Source of the DNA: Angiostrongylus vasorum
Lineage: Eukaryota; Nematoda; Chromadorea; Rhabditida; Metastrongylidae
Length of the DNA: 64,000 bases
Assembly (NCBI GenBank): GCA_018806985.1
Contig: JADANN010000311.1
Location: forward strand, 1,302,001-1,366,000
Direction: 5' to 3'
Positions 55,586 to 64,000 of the stretch are shown in pieces (position 1 is the stretch's first letter; every line of letters begins with the position of its first letter). Position numbers and translations under genes: made by a program. The notes beneath the pieces were generated by a model. That model made no database searches, was not told the DNA's origin, and saw nothing but the letters and a program-made list of their open reading frames with translations.

Positions 55586-55797
55586 CGCAGTGAAAGGAGG
55601 CGTCCTGCAACACACACGTGAAATCGGTCCCTGCGCCCATGGCCCACCAAGCCTTCCATCCTTCCGGGGTCGGCAAATTTGTACACATCGGCAGTCCACT
55701 GTGACTCATCGTAAAGGCCAGATATGCATTCAATCACCTCCAAACGATTGTTAATGAAGTCGAGTTCATAGCGCATCCCTCAGGGATTGATCAGAGC
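55586..55797 (+). repeat. SINE-A copy (right arm)
   Basis: Mirror of 39120-39331, with GGCGTCCTGCAACACACACG, CATGGCCCACCAAGCCTTCC and CAGGGATTGATCAGAGCC. No difference from the partner was seen within the landmarks compared. Confidence 0.8.
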
Positions 55798-56201
55798 CGC
55801 GGGCTTTATCATTTATGTTTTATGTACCGTCAAATAATCTACCAAGTTCTACAAGACGGATTGCTCGCCGAAAAAGAAGTCATATGGGATGACCGCAGTA
55901 GATCAACATCCGTTCTTTATAAAAAGAACACCGCTGAGTGAAGTTCCCACTCGAGAAGTTCTTATTCCAATTGACTTGGCAACTACCAGTTTGAGATTTT
56001 TATAGTAACCTTGTATCAGTTCAACCGTATAGTATGTTGCTCAAAGAGCACTAGATGGTCGAAGTCCAAAAAAAGGATGCGGCATGAATGAACGGAAGTG
56101 AAATCATTGCTTTGATGTGTCGGCGGCGTTTCCACTGCGCAGCCAGAATGGCCCGTTTCTCTATCACCACTGAAGCCCTTGCTTTTTCTTCCTGTCAGCC
56201 A

Positions 56202-56522
56202 GATTTTTACCTAGCGGTGCAATCAGTAGTGAAATAACGTAAAATATCATACAACAAATAATGTAATATGAGCGTATAGATAACGTAGATGCACTCTACA
56301 TTATATTAACGCGGAGGAGGAGAACGGACGAAGTGGAGTGGACTGCATCCAACGCTTTTTCTTCTGTGTTTTATTTCACTACACTGAGCTTTTCTTTTAC
56401 CGCGGTTTTTATAATCAGTCAAATTACAAGGTCCCACTTTAACTGCACCGCTCTGAGGAAGGCGAAATCGCCGAAACCTCAGCCATCGACCAACAACACC
56501 AGTGACTCCGACAACGACAACG
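56202..56522 (+). mobile_element. Penelope-like (tentative) repeat with hammerhead-like core, right arm
   Basis: Plus-strand reading of the element at 38395-38715. CTGAGGA is at 56453-56459, the GGCG/CGCC stem at 56461-56472 and GAAA at 56473-56476. AGGTC lies at 56429-56433 and ACCT at 56476-56479, giving a possible four-pair helix III with a GUC site. Helix I could not be drawn, so activity is doubtful. The upstream part (56230-56400) is the segment shared with 25040-25248, and near 56211 it has ACCTAGCGG, equivalent to the joint with the telomere-like array in the other copy. Confidence 0.45.
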
Positions 56523-57021
56523 TATAACAACCTCGCACCAGCACGAAAAGATCAGTTTATAAGATCATATGAGAGATAAACAAAAAAGGCTATAATTTGT
56601 TCCTGCTTCGTACCAGAGCTCATCAGCACCCTCTTCCGACTACGAAGACACTAAGGAAGCCAGAAAAATAATGTTTTACTTTCACAATTTTTGGTGACTT
56701 TAGGTCTATCCGAAGGTGATAATCACTTTGTTATCTTATTCTTCTTGTTCATCTTTTGGCAATTTTTTTTTCGGGTTCTGTGCTACTATATATCACTGCA
56801 AACTCCTTGTATTCACTTTGGATCCGAATGGTTGAATTATAGCACAAATTGCGTTTTTCGTAAATATTAGAGTTGGTACAACCACCACACCAAGCCGGTC
56901 CTTCGTGTTGCCTGTCTCAGGTACTTTTCTCTCTATTAGCACTATCAGAAATTACTCGTCAACGGGGTTGAGCTCGGAAGCCCAAATCGGTATTGAAGGC
57001 AGTTAAGCTGAGTCTGTAGTC

Positions 57022-57354
57022 GAAATCACAATTTTAGCCTTTTATCTAGTGCCCGTAGCAATTTTTCACGTCAGGGTGTCATCTGTGATACGACAACAAT
57101 GATGCTGAGATATTTACAAAACTCCCGACCGCAGGTGTCTGTCTAGCTGAAAGACAGGCGAAACGAAGTGCCCGCATGGTGTGGTGGTGAATGCGCTAGC
57201 CCCCGGAATGAATAGCGCGTTCGTTCCTCACCGCGGACACTTGCGGTCCGGAGTTTTGAAAATATCGCAGCATCGTTGTGGTTGTATCACACATAATGCC
57301 CTGCTGTGAAAACTTGCTATAGGCAGTAAATAAAAAGTTGGCACTTAGAGGTAG
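57022..57354. mobile_element. MITE-like element (right arm)
   Basis: Mirror of 37563-37895, with the TIRs and the CCCGCATGGTGTGGTGGTG core on the plus strand. In this orientation the core shows TGGTGTGGTGGTGAATGCG (box-A-like) and GCGTTCGTTCCTC (box-B-like), supporting a possible tRNA-derived centre. Confidence 0.65.
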
Positions 57355-57579
57355 TAATCCTAGACGCCAACATAGAAATTTCGGCAAATCTACTTCTACG
57401 AAAGTAGACTCGGCCGTAGTGCAGCGAAACAGCGCGAGAATTAATGATGTGCAGCTCTAAGGATAGAGGATAAAAGGAGTAGCGCATGCGGTTCAGTGGC
57501 TAAAAGGTACAATGCTGTGCATAGTGGATCGATCGCTGATTTGATGCCGTGTCCCAGGCTTCCCACGGATCTCCCTCAT

Positions 57580-60500
57580 ATGAGGGATTTCGAGCGGTTT
57601 AGTGGCGAGGCTACGTGACGCGTCCCCCAATTGGCGTATAGAGGGTTAATCGCGGACTTTTTCTTCCCTGAGACGCAGATGAATCCAGGAGATGGACTCC
57701 CTGTTTCTGTTGCGGCGATCTGGCACATACTTTCTGTATTTACGAGGCGTATTCATGGCATGCGCGTGTGGGTGCGTTCTCGCTTTATGCGGATTGCATT
57801 CTACGAGTCAATTTGGCCAAAGCCTGCAATCAAGTGACAGTGAAGTATATGGGGGGGGTGGGGGGGGCGGTTAGTCGCCTCCAACAAATAAGCTGCATGT
57901 CCACTTTGGACGAGCCTGGCAAACTACCCGAGGTATGCCCAGCCCCCCTCGTTCAAAGCCCGGCAAGCTATACGTGAGTATTAAAAGGCTTGAAACTGTA
58001 AAAGAAACGGACCTCATTCCCCTTACCGCGAAAGAGCCTCCAATTTCGCAGCGTTCGGTAGGACGAGTACGAAGAAGCTGCCAAAATCTCAGGGCCAAAG
58101 GAAGCTGCCTGGATCACGAACAACTAAGATGACAATCAGTACTTACAATGTACATACCCTTGCATCCGAGTCCTCGATAGAAGGCTTGACAACGCAAGCG
58201 AAAAAGATAAGGTACGACGTAATCGGACTGGTGGGAGACGCCATCTTTTTCAACGCCGTCTATGACAAAGGAGAAGCACCGCTCCTCGGAACATGCCACA
58301 GTAGAGGAGTCGGCGGCGTCGGTGTTTTCGTCAACACGAGTTTCTCCATTAACATCGATTCATCCGAACAACCCACAACGGGAATCGACGTTTACGATTA
58401 AAAAGATGTGGATCAATACCGCCTTTTACAATCTTCGTCGTTTACGCGCGGACATCAAACTATGACGAAGAAGAAGTCGAAGCGTTCTACATGACTTGGA
58501 GAAGTTCTACAGAGAAGACCATACATTCTTCAAGGTCATCATTGGAGATTTTAACGCCAAGATCGGACCAAGAAACACGTCTGAAAAACGTCACATAGGG
58601 ACGCACAGATTAGAATGGAACGAACAGGGTCAGCGGCTCGCTGAGCTTATTATGATGACCAATACTATCCATGGTAACTTGCAATTCCAAAAGCCGCAAC
58701 CTCAACGCTGGACGTGAGAGTCTCCCAATGGAGAGTACCATAACGAAATAGACCACGTCATAGTAGATAGAACGTTTTGCCTAACCGATGTCGCTGTTGT
58801 CCCAAAATTCTTCACGGATCGGGCCACCGCCTTCTTCGTGCGAGATCCCATTTCTCGCAGAAACGAGAAAAAGCCGATAAATTCAAAAACTGAAGTCCCA
58901 GAACCACCATTCATTAGTCGGCTGTTGGGAAGATGCCGTTGTCGACAACATCAACGAAGAATGCGATCGGCTCATTCGACGCCTTCACGCTAGCGCTATG
59001 AAAGCTGAGAGTTCGAAAATCACCAAGAGACGTCTGTCTCCAGAAACACTCGAGTTGATACGCCAGCGTGGAATCGCACGAGCGGCAGGCAACCACGAAC
59101 TGTCGTCCGAACGTGCAAAACAATACAGACAGGCGATAAAAGAAGATGTTAAAGAGAGAAAAGCAGCAGTAATGGTCGAAGCTGCAGAGGCTGGGGAAGA
59201 GCATTCGCAAAGCTCACCGAAGATTCGCCAATTATAAGACCAAGATGATTGCACTCCGACGCCCAGACGGAGCAGTTACAACATCCAGAAAGGCAATGGA
59301 GAAAATCACTTACGACTACTACTCAGATCTCCACGATAGCCACATCCACCTTCCGTCATAATGAAGAATGGATACGTTGTACCACCGGTTCTCCATTTCG
59401 AAATTCGACAAGCCATTTCGTCGGTGAAAAATCGAACAACACCAGGTCCGAAGAGGATAAGATCAGAACACCTGAAGAACCTTTCCCCAGTCCTCGTAGA
59501 CACATTCGCTCGGCTCGTCACACCACACTAGCTGTCTGAATGGAAGGTCCCCACTCAATGGAAGACCAGCAAGACCGTGCTCATGTTTAAAAAGGGTGAC
59601 TTACACGATATGGGCAACTATCGCCCAATCTGCTTGCTGTTTGTCGTCTACAAACTTTTCACTCAAGTCATCCAAAACAGGATTCACAGAACACTGGAAG
59701 AAGGACAGCCAGGTGAGCAAGGAGGATTTCGAAAAGGATTTAGTGCGATAGGACACATACGTACGATGACGAGACTCATCGAAGCATCGCGAGAGTACAA
59801 AAGACCGCTCTGTCTCACTTTCCTCGATTTGAAGAAGGCCTTTAACTCAACTGGGATAGAAGCAATCATGAAAGCCCTTGATAGTCAGGGAGTTCCTGCT
59901 CAGTACATAATGGTTCTTCGTGAGGTGTACAAAAAATTTGACAACCAAGATATCATCATTCCACAACGATATTATCATCGACATCAGAAGAGGGGTTAGG
60001 CAAGGCGATGTCATCTCGCCGCAATTATTTGCCGCCACCCTCGAGACGGTCATGCGATTATTGGAATGGGATAATATGGGAGTGAAAATCGATGGTCGGC
60101 AATTACACCATCTTCGCTTAGCTGATGACATCGTGCTTATAACACAGAACATTAGTTAAGCAGAACGAATCCTGGCCGACTTTGATAAAGCCTGTAGAAA
60201 AGTTGGTCCTCAAATGAATCTCACAAAAACGATGTTCATGAGGAACGAAATGGTTTCGTATGTCCCATTCACGCTCAACAGAGCAGATATCTCCGAATGC
60301 TCCAGTTATGCCTTTCTAGGTCGGGAAATCAACATGTTGTACGATTTGGCTCCAGAGCTGGCAAAAGGAAACGAGCGGCTTGAGGAACTTTCAAGAGCAT
60401 CGAGGATGTAGTGAAGAGGAGAAAGAACAACTGAATCTGTGCTCACCTTTTCGACTCAGCGGTACTTCCTGCCCTAGCGTATGCGTCAGAAACCTGGTCG

Positions 60501-60955
60501 CTACTTAAGAAGGATGAAAGATCACTCAGTTTTATCGAACGCCCAGTCGAGTGGACGATGCTAGGAGTATCGCGTTTCACGCAACTAAGGGAAGGGATCC
60601 GAAGCACCGACCTACGGGAACGATCAAAAAATCAAAGATGCCGTTCTGCACGCCAAACAGTCGAAGATAAGGTCGGTAGGACACGTAGTGGATACGAATG
60701 ACAACCGATGGACAGGAGCCGTTAGTGACTGTATTCTTCGAGATGTTAAATGCACTGCAGGAAGACCACCGACTCGATGGTCAGAGTTCTTCACGAAAAG
60801 CCTAGAAGAAAGATGTGATGCTCGACGAGTCCCTACAGCGAGCAGAACCCACTGGGCTACTCTTGTACGCGACAGGAAAAAAATGGAAAACTTACTGGAG
60901 CCTGCTCGAGTCACTCAACGACCAACGGGACTACAGGTGATAAAGGTGATACATA
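57580..60955 (+). pseudogene. RTE-type non-LTR retrotransposon, copy D' (right arm)
   Basis: Plus-strand mirror of copy D: endonuclease N-terminus (58129-58401), endonuclease core (58496-58717, ended by the same TGA as D), linker (58998-59237), reverse transcriptase (59577-59999 and 59920-60159, with LRLADDIVLI), thumb (60214-60411), and C-terminal domain (60688-61236 frame). The C-terminal frame runs four codons longer than in D because an A tract at 61093-61100 has eight bases against nine in D. The C-rich run near 57851 is longer than in D. It is inactive for the same reasons as D. Confidence 0.9.
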
Positions 60956-61512
60956 CGGCCGATAACGTGGACGTGCTAATCGCCGTTAGGTTTCGCGAGA
61001 CCTTAAACACACAGAAGGAACCCCTCACAAGCTCAGCCTTCTGTGCCGAGGCCTTCAGCAACAAATGTGATGCTCTTTTTGTCATTTTACCGAAAAAAAA
61101 CCTACTAGTTGGCTCTGTGATGCGAGAAGGGCGAACGACTACGTCACTTGCATTCTCACGAATCTATCGATGGTTTATGGGATCGTTGACGACGAAATCA
61201 CATTGTGCTTACTCTTCACATAGTCCCGCGCCATGAAAACTGAATGGGCAGTAAATTGAAGTTAGATGTACTGTCGACATACTCAACACATCTTTGCTAC
61301 GCAGCGTGTAGAGTTAGTGGACTCATTATCAATGTATCTCTTACAAGTTTGAAAAACCCACGCAATTAACCACACGACCATTTTCGAGCTGATTGTCGCT
61401 GCACCCTACGTGATGGATATGACATTAGTGACGTCTACTCTTCCCGAAAGCCCTCAGCTCGCTAGGGCGTACTTCGAAGCTGTTTGAGCTGATCTCTTAA
61501 GAAGTAGGCAAA

Positions 61513-61695
61513 GTGACCACTCCTGGAGAAATCGTGGTCGTATCCAGCATTCACGGCAGAGCTCGAGAAGTTATTGGTGCCCAATGCTTCTTCCCAGGCA
61601 TTAAAATTAAAGGCCCTCGTGAGAAGAATGTGACTCTTTTCGTAGAACTTCGACGCGCAAGATGTAAAAATCGAGGCTTCATTAGTGCCTTCTAG
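61513..61695 (+). CDS. Uncharacterised 60-codon frame (right-arm partner)
   Basis: Identical translation to 33224-33406(-), starting MTTPGEIVVVSSIHGRAREV. Conservation between arms only reflects the recent duplication and is not evidence of selection. Function unknown. Confidence 0.2.
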   Translation: MTTPGEIVVVSSIHGRAREVIGAQCFFPGIKIKGPREKNVTLFVELRRARCKNRGFISAF

Positions 61696-62536
61696 TCAAA
61701 TAACGAGGTCATAGGTGCCACGAGAAATCAATTTGACGCCAGATAAAGTAGGTTACATCTTATACCAATAAGTATTGTGGCCCTCAATTCAGTGACGAAA
61801 AAAAAACAAAGGAAAATACTAGTATTATAACTAATATATTACAATGGCGGATATTTCTCATGTGGATGACCATAGCAATAACAAATACCTAAGTGACAAC
61901 TTCCAATATGGCAGTGAGTCGTAGATGAAGACCAAAGAGTTTTCGATCCACTCGAAGAAAGTGTGATGGGCTCGAGCACCCAGCGAGAACATAGAAATGT
62001 AAGAATCGCCACTGGTAGCGATCTTTGCGCTGAAAGATCACATAGAAATTCGAAGTGTGATGAATTGCTATTGTCACGGAAATAGCCTAAGCCTTTCTAA
62101 GATTCCCTTTATCACGAGGAATCCTTGAGAACACATATGGTTTACTCATTTCCGAAAAGAGAATAACTAAGTTCTCCATCGTCGTTTACTTTTCATCATA
62201 GTAGAAGAACACTTCGACAACAGTCATGGATGCTCTCAATATGTATCGTTGACCTTCTTCGCTTTGTGTCTACCACGAATCACCTGCTCTAAAAAAGTTT
62301 TAAAAAATAAACAAACGAAACACTAAATGAATAAACAAGCAAATATATAGGATGATGCGGCTGGCATTTAATCACTTAACTGAGTGCATATCTCGACAAT
62401 AACCTGCCGTGGCCCACGGATGTATCAAGTCAATGCTGTTACCTTCCTGCGTAAGTCTGTGTGACTGGAAATGATGGAGCAATAAATAGTTTCTGAGACA
62501 CGCCATAGTTTACTTATCCCTATTATGTGGCTTATT

Positions 62537-62800
62537 GAGGGCGTGTGTGGCGCAGAGGTCAGAGGCGCCCTGCAACACACATGTGATCCACTCTCCCGCT
62601 CTGAGCCACCAGGCCTTTCATCCTTTCGGGATGGGCAAATTGCTACCAGACTTGCTTGAGAGGATAACAATTGGCTCGTTACATCGGTAAGCCACTGCGA
62701 GTAAATGTAAAGGCCAGATATGCATTCAATCAAATCCAAACGATGTTTAATGAAGTAGAATGCATGGAGCATCCCTTAGGTATTGATCAACGTCGACAGT
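62537..62800 (+). repeat. SINE-A copy, well preserved (right arm)
   Basis: Plus-strand partner of 32118-32381: head GTGTGGCGCAGAGGTCAGAGG, body with GAGCCACCAGGCCTTTCATC, TTGCTACCAGACTTGCTTG and GCCAGATATGCATTCAATCA, end ATTGATCAACG. Confidence 0.85.
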
Positions 62801-63018
62801 TTTATTTTTTTCTATTGTCTTTACGCAGCTTATTAAAGAATATTCTTAAAGTCCTTGTATGTCACCTTGTCAAGACCACAACTGGTCGGAAGCTACAACA
62901 AAAGAAAATTATTTGCGAGAATGAGCGACCAGATAGTGTATAATTCTTGTGCGCAGGAGAATCAGGAATCGGTAAGTCACTTATATGCATTATTAGTGCG
63001 TATATACATATACACATA

Positions 63019-63313
63019 GTGGCGGATAGCATAGTGGTAGTGACGTCCGTCATCACGAACACGATGATATTTCGATTCCGCTCCGGGGCAACCAAGCCTC
63101 TCCCTCCGGCATCGGGAAATTGGCACCGGGCAAAATTTCCAACTTTTCGGAGTTTTTCTGGTTTAGCCGTTGTGGTTCCATGGAGTCCCGAGGTTAGCCA
63201 TGCCGAAGTCTTCGCCAGGTCGTCACCACCCAGGTTGTCGCCGCTCTTCTGGATCGGAGGAAGATTTGGAACAATGCGACTAGTTTGAGACCAGGACTAT
63301 GGTGGATCCTGGT
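63019..63313 (+). repeat. SINE-D head joined to SINE-C body (right arm)
   Basis: Plus-strand partner of 31605-31899. Box A is GGATAGCATAGTGGTAGT, box B TTTCGATTCCGCTC. Then follow CGGCATCGGGAAATTGGC and the SINE-C segment up to GGTGGATCCTGGTACCGC. This is the clearest view of the tRNA-like head in front of a SINE-C body. Confidence 0.65.
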
Positions 63314-63314
63314 A

Positions 63315-64000
63315 CCGCTTTACTTTTAGCAAACAATAGTAGCTATGATACTAACAGTACAATGTGAGCACTATTAGCTTTCTTAAAATGATGTAACTGA
63401 TTCTGTGAAAATAGTTCGTAGATCCATAAATGGCTTTCAACTTAGGCAGTGTTCATAATGACGCTCTGGAACTTAGTCCTCATTTATAAACTCTGGAAAA
63501 CACAATTATTACAATTTAAGATGAATTTAACAGATTAATGGAAACTATTGCATTACCAACAAATGTTTACCTGACTGAATAATATTCTCCCAAACAGCCA
63601 CTACAAGTTCTTCACGGTAAAGATTGGCACAGTGAAATGCAGTCAGTTAAACATTTATAGTTCGCAAAGCGTCCAAATTATAATACTTAGTCATATCAGG
63701 CGCCGTTCATAGAGGAGATGAAAGAAAAGTAAAGCAAAACTTTGAAAATGGCAGACTACTAAATTCTGCGGCAACTCTTGTAGAGGAAGAATAGGTCCAC
63801 CAAGAATAGGTCCAATTCAACCAATCCTTGAGCTCTCGGTGAATGAACTCTCATGCATCCTCTGAAATGAGACAATCGAAGGCTATATGCTATCAATATG
63901 CACACTCCATACTTTTTCAACGCGTACAGCCTGACGCCCCCATTTTCGCCGGCTCCTGCATATTGTGTGATGAGCAAAATACTCAAAGGGCTGCGAGCTT
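63315..64000. other. Arm sequence without recognised features
   Basis: AT-rich, mirrored at 30919-31600. A 75-codon frame at 63759-63986(-) is the longest and has no recognised motif. The arm continues beyond the window. Confidence 0.35.

Larger units (their letters stand above)
51190..64000. repeat. Giant inverted repeat, right arm (12.81 kb in view, continues past window)
   Basis: Reverse complement of 30919-43728, with homology holding to the last base of the window, so the true length is unknown. Mirrored contents: RTE-B-like relics (52380-52860, 53457-53725), SINE-A copies (52885-53133, 54835-55091, 55586-55797, 62537-62800), a Penelope-like repeat (56202-56522), a MITE-like element (57022-57354), RTE copy D' (57580-60955) and SINE-D/C (63019-63313). 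Confidence 0.95.

Noticed and set aside
8155..61236. RTE reverse transcriptase and endonuclease frames as active genes
   Set aside because: Every copy has frameshifts, stops or truncations between the conserved blocks. None offers a continuous ORF of the about 900-1000 codons expected.
30919..64000. Giant palindrome as a simple missed-adapter long-read fold-back
   Set aside because: A missed hairpin adapter would give arms joined without a unique spacer. Here a 7.46-kb non-mirrored spacer separates them, so that simple explanation does not fit, although other assembly errors remain possible.

Overview
The window looks like nuclear, intergenic or pericentric DNA of a clade V (strongylid, hookworm-like) nematode. 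This is inferred from several decayed RTE-type non-LTR retrotransposons, many tRNA-derived SINE-like repeats, a short run of the nematode telomere hexamer TTAGGC beside a TAGGTC hexamer array, and the absence of any long intact ORF. No complete host gene could be supported. Nearly every recognisable coding signal is a broken retroelement; the only host-like coding traces are two decayed EGF-like exon copies (15.0-15.7 kb and 17.5-17.9 kb).

Layout. 1-8.15 kb: mostly unrecognised AT-rich DNA with a 46-bp tandem duplication, an (AT)n tract, one SINE-C copy and a small RTE relic. 8.15-12.3 kb: RTE copy A (minus strand), split by about 1.65 kb of nested SINE and fold-back insertions. 12.3-18.5 kb: SINE-A composites ending in (TA)n and an old imperfect palindrome (15.4-17.9 kb) carrying EGF-like exon relics, tRNA-Arg-like units, hairpin modules and SINE-C in mirror order. 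19.1-19.8 kb: a tandemly duplicated inverted-repeat element. 22.1-25.0 kb: RTE copy B (a different subfamily), followed by a fragment of a Penelope-like repeat, an interstitial telomere-like array and a GC-rich tract. 26.07-29.43 kb: RTE copy C.

30.92-64.0 kb is the dominant structure: a giant inverted repeat. The left arm (30,919-43,728) is the near-perfect reverse complement of the right arm (51,190-64,000, running off the window), around a unique 7.46-kb spacer. Paired positions sum to about 94,918, drifting by a few bases because of small indels. Each arm carries RTE copy D (or its mirror D'), four SINE-A copies, SINE-C/SINE-D, a MITE-like element, a Penelope-like repeat and RTE-B-like relics. 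The spacer holds a 1.3-kb fold-back element that starts exactly at the inner end of the left arm, a 5' fragment of RTE (copy E), two SINE heads, a diverged direct repeat and another SINE-A.

In addition, a 2.18-kb segment covering the 5' half of RTE copy C plus non-RTE upstream sequence is almost identical to the same part of D and D', while the 3' halves of C and D differ clearly. This is a DNA-level patch (conversion or segmental duplication) and not two retrotransposition events. The functional relationships visible are those between mobile elements: SINE-C ends in the same 3' tail as RTE-B, which suggests it is mobilised by that LINE. Coordinates of repeat ends are by eye and good to roughly 5-20 bp.
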